DNA of 64,000 nucleotides from Paragonimus westermani (lineage: Eukaryota > Platyhelminthes > Trematoda > Plagiorchiida > Troglotrematidae), in NCBI GenBank assembly GCA_008508345.1, contig QNGE01002718.1, positions 37,847 through 101,846 of the forward strand, in the 5' to 3' direction. This document shows positions 34,621 through 49,100 of this stretch, piece after piece (the first letter of the stretch is position 1; the number at the start of each line of letters is the position of its first letter). The notes beneath the pieces were generated by a model. It was not told the DNA's origin, did not search any database, and worked only from the letters and a program-made list of their open reading frames with translations. The position numbers and the translations under genes are program-made.

Positions 34621-36704
34621 ACAGGCACAGCTGCAGATTCTATGTGGACATCTGATGAAACCAAACAGGCTGCGGTCAATTGACGTAGAGTCCAAAACAC
34701 GTGAGTATTAGCGTGTCATCGAACACTGGAATGCTCTCACAGAAAGGTTAGTGACTACATAATCGGTTAGAAGCTTCGAGCACAAGTTCGATGTTTTGAA
34801 GTTTCCACAGTTTCAGTGTCGTTTACTTCCTAATTCATGTTGCTTACTTCTTGCTTACTATATGTCCTTGCCCTTACTCTCAACGCTGGTCCTTGCAAAT
34901 AACTTTTAATTTTTCCAGCCATATTTACTTCATTCAACAGTTTAATTTTGCCGCCATGTGGGCAGTACTGTTTTCTTCCAATGAGAATTACCTAGTTGGC
35001 TCGAGTACAGACTGAGTTGGCTGGAAGCTGTATCCAGATTCTACGTTTGTTTCAACGGCGGGCTTACATTTCAAGGTGAGACACAAAATATATACCTGAA
35101 TTTTATTCGTAGGTCTAATGAAAACGGTAATTTGGGCTTTTTGAACTATGTACGTTAGATTAACAAAACAACTGGTCGACCCCGAGCAAAATTACTACCC
35201 GTAAGTAATCGGCTGTCAACAGTATCGTGAGAAACAAACATATCAGCGGGTCATGAACCACTCGACAGAAATTCTGCTGTTGATAGCTTCTGTGACTTGT
35301 AAGGTCGAAAATCTTGCCACCGTGCACAAAAACGAGTACACATGAAGTATCAGCAACGTTTCGGAATTCTGCCGGAATTTTATTGAGTACCAATTCATAA
35401 AAATATAATCTAGTGATGGACGAAAGGTTAATAAACAAATGTTGTTGTTTCCTGGATGTATCTCTGAAAAGCAACACTGGTGGCTGAAGTCTTCCGGCCG
35501 GAAACCACCCTAATTAATAAGTTTATGAAAGACAAAACTAACTGGACTACATTCGCGTTAAATTGTGTCACCAAACACCGCCACTTGCCATATCGTTCTC
35601 AGTCGAGTAACTCGGAACTGGATTATCATCACCTCACTTCATAATAGATTTCAAAAACGGACCTGTGGGTTTGCAGACACTGTATTCCGTTGAGGTTGGA
35701 TTTCATTTTACAAAAGTTCTCCTACAGCCATTTGAACTGTTATGTGATCTCATCATTGGTCAAAGCTGTGGTATAATTGTTTCATTCAATACCTCCAGGA
35801 AGATTGCTATGTACAAGAAACATTTGACGAAATTTCGGAAATCACTCAGACAGATGGACACTCGTTGCGTTTACGGGTAGCGTGTGATGTCCAGCAACAC
35901 TAGACATCTTCGTATGATTGACTGAGCGGTTAATTTCACTTGATAACGACCGTGTAAACTATATGTACAGGGTGATTCGAGTCTAATTACCATAAATAAT
36001 CTTTAAATTTTTCCATCCGTTTTCACACAGTTCGTTTGCCAGTGAAGTAAGAGGAGGGTTTCAACAAAAATTCAACGTTCTGAATTTTACAGATAGCTAA
36101 GAGTGCGTATTTCACTTTAAAGCTTCACTTACCAGTGGCCAATTTGAGATGATCAATATCCTTATTTCTCAGCGTTTGCCTCTGCTGTGTACAAGCGTGA
36201 TTTAGTCGAAACATTCAGTCATATAACCAATCATACTCGAAATTTTAAGAATTCATAGGTGGAGCAAGAGATCTTTAGAAAATGTTGGTAACAAACGCGA
36301 ACATCATTAACGGTACTAACAAATTGAACTAGAACAACTGGGAAATTCCGACTGCTGAAAGTAAAGACGTACTTTCGCTTCCGCAGTTTAAGTGAATCAT
36401 CTGGCAAGCGATTTCAAGTGAAAACATTGACGTCTACCCCGATACGTTCAAATGTCGTTTCTACATAACCGCGAAGACTGCGTTCCTAACTCTATTGTTT
36501 ATCTTGCGGTAAAACTGTTACTGAGATTTTCACTGACGTTTGCTTAAGAATTACGGATAAACAAATATTTCTGCGAACGGTTAAATACAACCCAAAATGG
36601 CTAAACCAAATGATGGCGCTACATTCCAACAGTGGTGAGATTTCTGTCCGAAAATTCAAACCCGCAGACTGTTGAACTGTTTGTGATAGCAATTCAGTAA
36701 ACTG
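34621..36704. other. No gene or named repeat recognised
   Basis: AT-rich. The frames at 35160-35477 (minus, 105 codons) and 35665-35880 (plus) show no motif. Confidence 0.35.
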
Positions 36705-36825
36705 ATTTGTTTAGCTCGTTGGATAGAGATTTAAGTAATTTAATCCACCGGACACAACCTCATCAGTAGTGTAGCAGGTTTCATAAGTCAGATGAGACCT
36801 AATAGCGAGAAATCTGGGATTCGGC
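36705..36825 (+). mobile_element. Degenerate tRNA-like SINE, possibly family B
   Basis: TTTAGCTCGTTGGATAGAG has a good A-box shape. Downstream GCAGGTTTCATAAGTCAGAT then GAGACCTAATAG could be the worn B box and body motif (compare ATGAGACCCAT in copy 1). Box spacing is slightly longer than in a tRNA. A plausible but weak call. Confidence 0.35.
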
Positions 36826-39800
36826 CAATCGAAGATTAGTATTCAGATAGCACTAACCTCCTGTACAGATTCCATCGCTGGCTAATGACGTTGGTCTACT
36901 TGCAAAAAGGAGTGAGAACCTGACTACCATTTACAGAACAGATGACTTTTTTGTTAAATTAGATCTGTCGTACACAATCCAGAATTCATTTGCCATATCC
37001 CCCACGTTTGTCTGACAATCTCTTTTAATACAAAATGCAAAACTATGTTGATCTGCCCAGTTGTGTATATTACTTAGTTATGCAAATAGAAACTTTTCGT
37101 CTACTTCCATTCAAGGAACTGCTGATTCAGTGCACATTCGCATTCAGATGTAAAAACTTGTACCATTTAATTCCTTACTTTCGAAAATGGTTGACGGTAA
37201 ATAATTTTTTTTCCAGGAAAGACCGTAAGCTAATGTCTTACTCCAGCACCTATTTCTGCGTCGATCATGCGAACAAACCTGATATGGAACGAATAGTTAG
37301 GCCCGTGAGTAATTCAGAGTTTGACCCCAAACTCAGCCACAACTTGAGTCCTAGTCACGGTTTTGTCAATATTCTTGTTAATTAGTCTGATTTCTCGGAC
37401 TCAACTCCAGTTATTCAAGTATACTGATATGTTGTATTTCACTTGTCTTTTTATTTAACTTACATCGCAAGCAATTGCATCCAAAGGGAATGTTTATCAT
37501 GAGGAATCCTGTAGAACCACAGCATCAAAGATTGCATCAGTTGTTATCAAACATTCTTAAACTGTACACCTCTGTCAGTACATACAATACCTGAGAATGA
37601 AGAATGGCTCTATGCATGACATTATCCTATTTGAGGCTCACACTGCACTCGAGTTTGTTTAATCTAATACTCTTAAGATGTTGCACATTTTAAAAATTAC
37701 CCTGGTTTAACACTTCCTGGTCCCATTCTACTTAATCCTGTAGCTCATGGTCACATAATGTAACATTACCAGGAGTATCACTTCCCGAAATATTCCCACT
37801 CTCTCTGGAGACACTATATTTTCCGTGCTGTATCAACTAGTTTGCGGCTTAGATGCTATTCGTGCATTTTACCGCCTCCAGTTGACTAGTCAACTTTGTA
37901 TTCACACACTTACTAATCGGTATCGTTTAGATGGATACAATCTAGTTCACCACAGCTGGACAATTTTGAGACTTTAGGCGTCGGGGTTGTTCGCAATACA
38001 TTAACCCCCATTTGCACATCCGGAATACTACATCAGAGAACACGCTAAAGGTGGACTGCCTCTGAGTGGATGTTACTAACGGATGAGAAAATAATTCATG
38101 AAGTCAACAGCACAGTTTCCACTAAACAGCGCAAATGCATGAAAAAAATGATGAATTACCCTCGTTGTGTATGTTTTGTGTAAAACAGCGATGAACTTAA
38201 CCAAAACATAAGAATGTAGCGCATCTAAAGTTCGGAAGAATTGCTAGACTGCCAGCTGCTTGATTTGTGGCGAAAGCAGAGATATCTGGCAAGATATGTG
38301 CTTGGAAAGTTTATTTCTAAGCTTCCTAATCTCTTACTGAATTCCAACAAACGTTGATGAGCACATTATATCATTGTATTCTGTCAGATAAACCGCCAAG
38401 ATTGGATAGTTCTGAAGATAGACACATTAATTTTGTGTTACATCACAACCAGAAGGCAGTTTACGTCTTGTTGTAGGAATACATAATAATTTGCGACAGA
38501 TCCCAGATGCGGATGGTAAGAACCTTCCATGATTGTACAATTGTAAAAAAGCTTAGATGACTCGCTCAGTAATTATTACGCTTGGGCCAAGGATTCGCAA
38601 CATACTGAACGGACAGCGGTGTCCATTCTTGTTGCTTTCGTTCGTACTGCTTTCTAACAAACTGGTGCTGAGTCTTCTAATGTGCAACCAATAATTTTCC
38701 TCCTGGTTCCATTCTGCTACCTTGTTTTCTGCGTGTACTTATCACGTTAGTTAATCAGCATGACCTTCCATACAAGCTTGACAACTACGGAGGTCATTGT
38801 GCAGAAATCGTAAGTGAAGGTTTCTCCTATAGGCAATATTTACTACGGGGAGCGGTTGTCCCCCTTACATGCTGATATCAGTATACGTCTCTGGATAAGC
38901 ATCAATGCTAGGAATCTGTAGTATATTCTTTAATTCTTCTTTTACCTTGATTTATGTACGGATCCTCTTTTCTCTGTTCGTCAGACAACATATACGATTG
39001 TGCACATGGTTACACGAGTGCAGGTATTTGCCAGTTCATGTTCCCTCCCTAAAAGCGCTTCTCTGTAATAAACCGTCTAAGTTGCTTGTCAGTGCCTTGT
39101 CTAGAAATGACATTCGTCCATTAGTTTTCCATAAAAAGTGGAGCCATTTCCTTTTACAAACTTTCGTAAATCCTGAGTTTCTTATAAACGGTGAACTATA
39201 CAAATGATAGCGTCTACATACTTTCTCTAATGACTTGCGTACTTCGAAGTCTCATCTAACTTACTGTTTTCGAAAATACCCATTAACATATCGGCAAGCA
39301 GTAGAGTAGGCCGAGAGCCAACAACAACAGCACTTTTAACAAGGCTGACAACAACATTGTCTTCGCTTTTAATTCAGAAGGGTAAGATTTGTAAACCCAG
39401 TGCTAACCCAATCCTTTCATACTTCGCTGTAGATAGGAAGTGATTGCTTCGTTAAAAAACTAACAAATCCTTACAGTGAAAAGTAAAGACACCAGAAAAA
39501 GACCTTCCTCGAATCAGCAGTAATCTGGTCGATAAAAATACGTCAACAATCCTTCAGAAGTCAACAGCAGTCTTCTGCCTCACTCAGAAATATTGGCTGT
39601 CATTATTGTATTGCAAATCTGACCACTCCGCAGTGGTTCATAGATTTCCTCCAAGACTGTGGAATCATGCTTCCGGTCCAACTATAAGTAATAATTTCTG
39701 TCCAAATTTTATGGCCATCTTGTATTCTCTAATCCAGCTGGGTGAATGGAAACCCTATTACATGAGATTCACGTTGCAACTGTGAAAACTTAGTTGCGGT

Positions 39801-42800
39801 AACGTAGGGATCCTCTTAACTCTCAGGTATGAAGCTAATCATCGGTAGTCAGTGTGAAATTTATTGATATCAGACAGTGTTCAATATGTTTTTAAGGAGA
39901 ATGATGCTTGGTGTAAACTTCCAAGTTGACTGGCATGTCAACCGTGTAGAAGTTGGTAGAATGAATGCTCGAACGAGTGAGCGGTCATAATTATGAGTGG
40001 GTTAAAATTTGGTACAACGCAGTATGGAATTTACAGTGATAAGTACACTGTTTAGAGGTTGAGAGTCCTATGAATATGGCTCAGTCAGTTATCTGTACGT
40101 ATGCAGCTCCTAACTTGTGACATTCTGCTACAATAAGCAGCTGTCAGTAGTTCTTGCTTTCACATCCGGAATAAACTGTGGGTCACCGATATATAGGTTT
40201 CGTTCAAACAGTATTGCAATCATATATTAAAAGTGATCAACTGTGTTTCAAGAGTAATTGGAAACTAGCAGATGGAGAGCTGCAAACTGTTGACCCAGCT
40301 GTTATTGTTATTAAGAAAGACTGATGTGTGGTTTTAAACGAGTGCTCAGTATCCTCACTGTCAGCAAGTTATGCTTGTAAATGTCAACAAATAAGCGTCT
40401 GTTTCGAAAGTTGTTTTTTCCTCAAAACATACGGGAGTCAGTCAAGACAGAAAGTTAACGGTAAGTAATGCCACGTAGTAATATATTGGTAAATATTCCT
40501 TTTGTTCACACAGAAATCAGTCTACTGAAAGAAGGGGGGACCAGTAAACAGTTATTGTTGCATATCACTGTCCCCCGAGGAAGAGATAAACCCACGGGCA
40601 GAGATTCACGACAAAAAACGGGCAGACGGTTGATGAATCTATTTCGAATATCCTCATGAATGTCCTTGGACAGTAATGTTTATCAAACTCCTACGAACAT
40701 GATTAGTTTTGTCATGTATCATATTTTCAAACGTGTTAGTGGTTGCACTATTCTTTCAAATGTCCAGGTTCGTATTCTCGTTTTACTTGTCCCGACAAGT
40801 TGCGTTTATCTTAAAACGATGAGAACCGTCCGATTGTAGTGATCACATTACAAAGATAATCAACGATGAACTGCACAACTAACACACAGAATATGATTTT
40901 ACTGTCTGTCTATGTGGATTACTCTGTTCTGAAGTAAAGAGGTTAAATATCAGCAACAAAACACTGTTAGCTCTCTTCATGAAAATGAAATTTAAAATTT
41001 TGGAGTTGGTTCTCTTTCAATTTATTTCATATACGCATGAAAATATCCTTGACTGAATGCACATTCGTTCAGGCTGTGCATCCTCAGCCAATTCACAGAC
41101 ATTCCAAGTGGCTATAGTTGTGGATTCCATTTGGTTGATTTGACGTTTTCTCCGTATTCGTCTAACACAGTATGATGTGCAAATATGTTTCCGATGACAT
41201 GTGTTGTGTTGTAGAACAAAAAAAAACAGTTTTTCTTACAAGCAACTCACTTGTTAATATTCCACAAGCATGATTGTTTTGCCACCTAACTGTCAGTCTG
41301 AAAGTAGACAGATCAAAATAATGAGTTCCGTCTTTTTCGTTATGCATTTACGTAGACCCCAGCTGGTTTTGAATAAGGCCGAAACTGTTACGTGATATGC
41401 ATACGCGAACAACATTTCGCTCGTCCTCACCAGCTGAGTAAGCGAAATTGTAACCGGATAGATAAAGGAACGGGTGAATACAAACGAACTAATAGACTTT
41501 GTATGAGCAACAATCATAGCTGGTTTCTAGGATGACAGTTAAAATGTTTGAATATTGGACTTTTTCCATTCCTACTGAACTAACTAATGAGATTGACATT
41601 AAAATATGAGAGAGGTAGATTAAAGCAGATTTGATTAAAGATGACCAAAGTGGGATTAGGTTCACTGACAACCGGCTCAAGAGGAAGTGTAGAGAGAGCA
41701 GAAAGGAGAAGAAGGTGTAGTGGAGTAAGAGCGTGCAGTCTGGATGTCGTTACCAAAATGTTTTTTTCCAACGTAATATTCGGTATTTGATAACTTTCAA
41801 AGATGCATTACTTTACCTCTGAGCGCAACAGTCTGATGATCATTTGGAACAGACGAATGTTGTAGCTTACCTACCCTATATACACAGTCCATATCTGTGT
41901 TTCACTAACTAATATGTGCCATCTTCTTGTTAACAGTTGGCGGTACGGTTATCTCTAAATGAATTTTGAACTATCACAGCAATTACACGATAATCAATGA
42001 AGGTTATTAGAAATATTGAAAGCATATGTTTAACGCAAGTGTTTGAAGTCAGTTATGTACAAATGTAATGAGGGAAAAGTTCGCAAGGCTATGCATTCAG
42101 TCGTTCAGTGTACCGCAAGTGACTGGGTGTATATGACGCTGAAATTTCACCCAGGTGTTAGGTGCCGAAAGGAACCAAACAGGATTGAATGGTGGTTCTC
42201 CTCTAGAACTGTGGCAGTGTAATGCTCTTATGCTTTCTTGTGAGATTCACTTGCGATGCTGATGAACTAAATACTCATCGTATGATCTAGGTAAAGAAAA
42301 CCTACTAGTTTAGTTGTATGCACTCACTGTTTCATTAGTTCCCGTACGTGACTGAAGGAAACAGATGGAAACAGTTTTGACCTCAACGCGCATTCCTGAT
42401 ATTGATGTTTCGACTGACTGAACTTATTTTCGCAGTAGTTAAACAGACAATTTTGACTAATTACTAAGGATGAGAGTAAGTATCGATGGCTGTACCCATC
42501 GCAAAATTCAGATTGCCCTTCGTTATCCTACTTTAAAAGTAGCTTGTTGCACCACCGTTGTTATGGAATTGCACATTAAAAGCAAATATAAAGATTGGGG
42601 TGTTTGTCATTTCAAAAGACGCTAGACCTGTGCTAAACAAAACGACATAAAAAACCTACTTTAATGCCACACTGATGATATATCCTTGTCGTTGTTGCTA
42701 ATCGAATGAAGATGGACTATATTCGGGCGCGTGTTTTGGTAAAATGTACAGGTCACTTATTTCCATCCCCTTTCAGACGTTTCGTTCCATTAGCTGATTG

Positions 42801-45800
42801 AATCGTATAAACGTCGGTAAAAAAATGTGTTCATGGATGTTGTTACGAGTGTTTCTGTTGAAAAATAATGAGGCATGAGGGCTAACACGGTATTAATTCA
42901 TATCTTCAGAACCGAGCAGAGTCCCGAAAATGCATATAAGTGACACAAAGTTGACTACTGCGCGTGTTTAGATGTACCAGTGCATATGAGTGAGATTCAG
43001 TTTCATAATGTTGAAATTACCATACAATGCATTGTATCCAACGGTAAGCTGACATATTTCAGTCTGCTCCCCATCATTATTAATTCTGTCACCATAATCA
43101 AATTGAACTTGCGCAAGTTACCAGACTTCACAGTTTTACTCGTCACTCGAAAACAAAAGTGAGTATTTCATAAAAAAATATCTGAGGTCGGATTAATTAT
43201 GTAAAATCTAAATCGATATCATTGAATTTAACTACAGCAAACTCTCCACTTACACTAGCATAGATCGGTATCGATCGATGATCAACAATTCCAGTAACGC
43301 TTATTCAAATAGTCAGGTTAACGGGACTATCTTCCAAATGCGGAAAACGACATGAAAGGCGGTAGAAGAGAAAGGAATCTGTACGGTACTATTGAATGAA
43401 ATTACAATAAAGGTGCTATCTCACCTTGAATGTGAATTAAACGGCTACACAAATTATCCGACAGGAATGCATTCAAAATTGAGTAAACAAATCACGAATC
43501 TGCCAACGGCCATCAATCAACAGGAGACGAACTCATAAAAACAATCGGGTGCAGATGAAGGTCGGCACATGTCAAACACTATCAAAAAGGGAAGTTTCAC
43601 TAGAAAATCAATGATAGTTATAAAAGGAAGAAAGCAAATATTGTGCAGTTATGGTACAAAATTCATTATGATCGTTTACTGCACACAGCAAGGACTAACA
43701 AAGTCAAATTTAGGATCGGATGTTTTAAAATAAACCACACATGCCTCAGCGAATCCATCGCTCCGCATCATACCAAAAAATTCGGCAGAAGTACCAGATG
43801 AACTTCAAAAGATACAACAGCCTTCAACTAGAATAATATTCAAATGTGCATGTCCGAACAGATTACCACGCTGAATTTAACCTTTATTCCCTTGCACTCA
43901 GTTTGTTAGCCAATGACTGGCGTCTCAGTGTGAACACTGGATCTCCTAAAGAATGTGAGCCCGCCAAACCAGAAGTTCCCCTTTAAATCAGTCAACTCCA
44001 GCCCACGGGGTATATGATCTGTAGAGTTTTTCTTTCGATGGAGCAGCCGGAATGAGCTCATTTATAGCTTGTAGACAGTTAGAGACACATCAATGACGTG
44101 TTTGAATATTATCAAGGAATTACCCTAGAAGGTTGGAGAGACCCGGATGTCCCTAAATTCGCGGCTTACTATATCATCTTGAAGACACTCTACCAACACA
44201 GCAGCTTGCAACTTCCCGCTTGGTGTTCGGAATTACGCATGCGTTGCCTCCTAAGTATCTGTTTTCGATAACCTGTACAACAAAGTTATTTACGCACCTT
44301 CCGATCTCACGCAAACAAACGCTCCACATTTTATTTCCGAGTCAACGCAAAACGTGTGGATTTCTTCAGAACCTAAATTCTAGCAGCCGTGAGAAAAAAA
44401 CCATCGAATTATGCTGTGTTGGTTAATGAAACACCCAGTCTGTACATATCTTCTAGTCACTCGTGTTAACGGATTCATTTCAGGCCATTTTCCTCCCGTA
44501 TAATGATTAGGAAAATATATCAATAACAGCTCACATCGGGACAATAATACATAGCTGATAGTAAAATAAGACTGAAATATGGAGACATATGTGTTTCACT
44601 ACCATGCCACAAAGATAACTCAGACAGCAAATCGAAAAAATCTCTGTCGACTTGATATTCAAATCCTCAAGCTTCATATCTATTTGGGATGGCAGAGGTC
44701 TGCTGATTCGATCTTTCAATATAGCTCACTTTCGAAAATGTTGTTAAAAACCCCTCTTCTGAGAAATTTAATTACGTGATGAGAATCAGCGTTACAATGA
44801 CACTTTCCCCAATGCCTCATAAAAACCCACATCTTCCTCCATATATCTGAACCGGGCAAGACAGCTGTGGATATGGAGTCAATAGTTCACAGTCACTGTC
44901 TTCAAACGTTCCCGTTGTTTTCCTTAATGAGTGGCTTTCACTTCAAAAGGGCAAACCATTAGCTCAGACCACTTTTTTCGCGATCACTATAACACCGTAG
45001 AAAGCAAAACATATCAGTGCTGTTCGGTGTAACTGCAATTTGGAGAAGCCCCTTTGTGATGTTTGCTTCCAACTAATTGTATGCTCTACGAATTGGAGCC
45101 TCTAATTGATCGACTACCATTTTTGGGACGTATAACAACTGAATAGAATTTGGCTGCAGAAAAATCAGTCTTATGCGACTTTTCCGGGCACGTTGCTGGT
45201 CGTTATGGCGAGTGTCAGAATGATTTGTGATAGCTGTCTAGTTATTAGCAATCTACCCTTAATGTGTAGTCCATAGATAAGTGGGTAGTAACAAATTAAT
45301 TCCAACCCTTTTGCAGAGCGGAAGACTGCTCAAATACTCTAGTCAACTTCTGACGGCTTCCGAGTTATTAATAAGTGGGACTGTTTTGTTTCACCTTGGT
45401 TATCCCAGTTCATAGTATAGCTATGTAAGTGCGTGGTCTTTGGGTCAGCTTCTGTCGAAAGGTTCAAGCCATGTTCAAGAGAGCAACAGTTGAACTTCTA
45501 AATCCCCTTCCTGTTTGCCCTGCAACAAGAGCAAAGTTCCACGGAGTTGATTCAAAAAGGCGGAATGTTCAATAATTTTACCGCCGGATGTTTGATCACG
45601 CATTAGGTGATTGACAAAATGTCCTATTGCGGGGAAAACTTTCAAAACGGGGTACATGGTTCACTCAGTAACAAAACATTACCTTGAAAAGAGCAGTATC
45701 TCGAACTCATTATTGCACGATTCGTCACTGATCTATTAATATTGATGACGTCGGTCGACGTTTTCTAACATTCATTGGTTCGCAATTGTCCGGTATTCGT

Positions 45801-46132
45801 TAGCAGTGCGATGTGGCTACTTCCAGTCCTGTTATATTCAATTGAAATTTGTTGCCCAATTTAGCAGAAGAAATGTTTACACTTACTCTGATGTCCCTGG
45901 TTCGGGACAAACCGGTATACTGCCCCAGTGTTCCTTTGTAGGTCACGACCGTTTCTATCAGAAGTAATTTAGTGATTTTACAATTTCATCTAGAAGATCG
46001 TCATAATCCCACACGCATTCCCGGTGTTTTGTCCACAACGGAAGTGGTCTAAACTCCGCTAGGCAAACCAGATTTGTACGTCCAAAAGGCATTATCAGGA
46101 CACTGCATTAACTCAGCCAGACGTTAAATAAC
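36826..46132. other. 9.3 kb without recognisable genes or repeats
   Basis: AT-rich DNA with scattered short frames on both strands. The longest are 37035-37385 (plus, 116 codons) and 38905-39207 (plus, 100 codons, hydrophobic start). No domain, splice-flanked conserved exon, tRNA or large repeat could be supported. A possible B box (GGTTCAAGCC near 45463) has no partner A box at the right distance. Confidence 0.35.
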
Positions 46133-46158
46133 TGATGATGATGATGATGATGATGATG
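46133..46158. repeat. (TGA)n trinucleotide microsatellite
   Basis: About eight perfect TGA units in a row. One of three GAT/TGA tracts in the window; the first is the tail of the RTE copy at 1.3 kb. Here no LINE sequence is recognisable upstream, so it may be either an old LINE tail or an ordinary microsatellite. Confidence 0.85.
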
Positions 46159-49100
46159 CAACTTTGAAAGCCGATCTCTAGTTTGAATATCTAGTAAACC
46201 AAAAAAGGTTCTATGAATTTCTTTACAAGATATTGACACTTACATTGAGTACGTGCGAAGTTGTCTAGAGGTTTCAAACCACACAACGACTGTGTTCGTA
46301 CACTATAAACGCTTCGTTCACTATCTCATTCAACCGGTTAGACTGTATGGAAAGTTCAACGCACATTCATTAAAACTTACGGAAAAATCTAATAAAATTT
46401 TGATATAAAATATGTACCAAAAACATCCTGTCACAAACAACGTAATCAATAGGAGTAAAACTATTCACTTTTTGAACCAGAAACAATTTGTTATAAAACT
46501 GAAAGCGATTTTTGACGTTTTAGATGGAACTCAGAATATGCACCCTAATTAATTTGTGTCGATTGATTTAACCAACAGAGTGACTTGATACAAACTGTTG
46601 TCACTGGCCCAGGGCAAATTTTCACTCTGCCCCAGTGGCGCTGCGTGTCTTCTCATAATCAACAACGGCTGGTGTTGTCCGAATCTTCTCTTACCAAAAA
46701 TATCAATTATGACCAGCAGATTAACGATACGCAAACGGATGTGTGCTATGTTCCCGGATTTTGCCTTTAAGGAATACCAGAGAGAATACCCCTTGGTTGG
46801 ATCAGAGGTTCTTTGCCGTTTGGACTTAAAATTTCGCTCGTCCCCCCTTTCACTTGAACCATCCGAGCATTGCCTCAGAGACGTGTGCTCAGTAAGCAAC
46901 AACACATACCCTGATGATGTTCGTTTCATTTGAAAGCTGGAAGCTCCAGTCTTATTGTGAAGAGACGTCATCGATTCGTCACGGAAAACGCATGTATTCA
47001 GTGGTTCTTGATCAAACTAAGCACAACACAGTTACATTGGTTCACCAAGGGATAGTAGTTATTGGATCAATAAAGACACCCATGCGAGAACTTCGTAACT
47101 GACCTGAATGTTATCTCAGCACACGATCTAGCGCCATTTGGTATACTGAAGTGATAAAGTCCCTTGTGATTTTGTTGGCTTAACAAACGTTATATTATGA
47201 CTAACGTGAGGAATAGTAGAGCAGAACAAACAGGCTGGTAGACCGTTGGTAAGTATATATCGCCTTTATAACGTGAGATACAACAGAGCAAGACGTTATG
47301 GACTCTGCTTTGATTGCTTCAAGGCCGTCAACACCCTACGTTCCGATCGTTTGATTTTCTAGAAAAACATACAGATTTGAAGGCTGCAGCGTGTTTATTC
47401 TTTTCTCATTTACAATCTGTCCCAATACAACGAATTAACAATGTATTTTTGCAAAATTCGTGATGGTACCAATATCAAATCCGAAAGCTTAATTAACTGT
47501 CTGGCTGTCTGGAAACTAGAAATCTCACAATTGTGATCACATCAAACTTATTGGAATTGAATAACTAGTATGTAGAATGTAACTAGAACTGATACATCTG
47601 GTAGATTCTCCCCTAGAAGGCAGAGAAAGTCAAAAAGTACTATTCGATCATATGAGCTCATTCGGTGCGCAGAATGAGGGCAAATCTAGGTGCAAGACAT
47701 TTCCTGACTTAGAAATTGTAAGGCGCGTTTCTGATTGGCGCGCATCACAATGAGCCGAAGAAATACCCAGTAACAATGTAGCCAGTACAACCTGTATTTG
47801 GAAAGAGGGTTAGCAAGTTTTATTTTGAGAATCGACCTTGAGGTCTCGCTGACAGAGCACGGCTATTTAAGATGCCGTCATTTGAAACGGTATCTTCTGA
47901 AAGAAAATATACATCTGACCATTATGTTAGAACCACAATACACTTCATTAATTTGCCATGGTTTCTTTATTGTATGCATTAACGAGTCATTGTTTGACGG
48001 AAGATATTTCAACAGGTTTAGTGTTTAGAGGTTGGGTACTCATAGACATATGTTTGTTCATTTGTAATTTGTTGGGCGTTTGTGAAACGGAAAAAGCTCA
48101 GGAAAATCTGTCGTACAACCCAGAACCCACGTATACTGGTTGGCCACTAACGCAACTAAAATATGTACATTGTGCTAAGGCAAATCTGAGCACTGGTTAT
48201 AATTATTGTCCATTCGAGTTCAAGATAACAACTGCTCTTGACAAAGTACATTCGGGTCCACACTCGTTGTCAACTAAGTGTGGTATGCGACAGAAACATC
48301 TCGTTTATTCCCACGTATTATTCACGGCTGGCACTTTGTAATGAAATTACACTCCGGATTAGTGACTATATATTTATCATAGACGTGGACAAATTCATAC
48401 TATAAGAAGGCTGAAGAAAGAGGCGTGAATTAGTCCACTGCATAGAGGCTACTCCGATCGTATCGTAGACATGCGAGCAACAATCACTACTGAGCTGCGG
48501 TGGTTAAGTAAAAAACCGAGTTACACCATTTATGCTTAAACAACTTCGAAGGACAAATTATACATCGTAACATACAACAATTATTTCGTGACTATAAACA
48601 TACACATGTTGTCTGTTATTTAGAACATTTATATCTGGACCACCTTCACGACGTTCGACAGACATTGCTGAGATTAAACACTTATGGTATACATTCATGC
48701 ACATTGACTGTGAGTACACAGCCAACAGTATAAAAACTGTTCCTTTGAGATGTATATCAGAAGAAACAAGTCCGTATCTGTCAAGCAGGGTTATCAGTTG
48801 CTTGAAGCGTTTCGGCTTGTTCAACCATAACCTGACCGCGAAAATTGCTCGTTCTACATACCAGTGGACCGGTTTAACCAACTCAGTACCAGTTCTTTCT
48901 CACCATTACGTTTGAAGAGTATAACTTAATTTCCTGAAAAGAATAGAATATCTTTTAGACTAATTGCTAGGAACTCATTAACCTATCCTTCACTCCGATG
49001 CTTGGCAGTCGGAGCAATGCACACGGACATTTATCCGATCGTGCACGACTTCGTATTGGATGGCTGATTATACAAATGACGAGTTTCACTGTAGGCTTTG

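Noticed and set aside
45420..45480. B-box-like GGTTCAAGCC as a tRNA or SINE
   Set aside because: No A box or clover-leaf arms upstream.
46549..46971. 140-codon minus and 111-codon plus frames as genes
   Set aside because: They overlap on opposite strands, neither has a motif, and the openness reflects few stop triplets in that patch.
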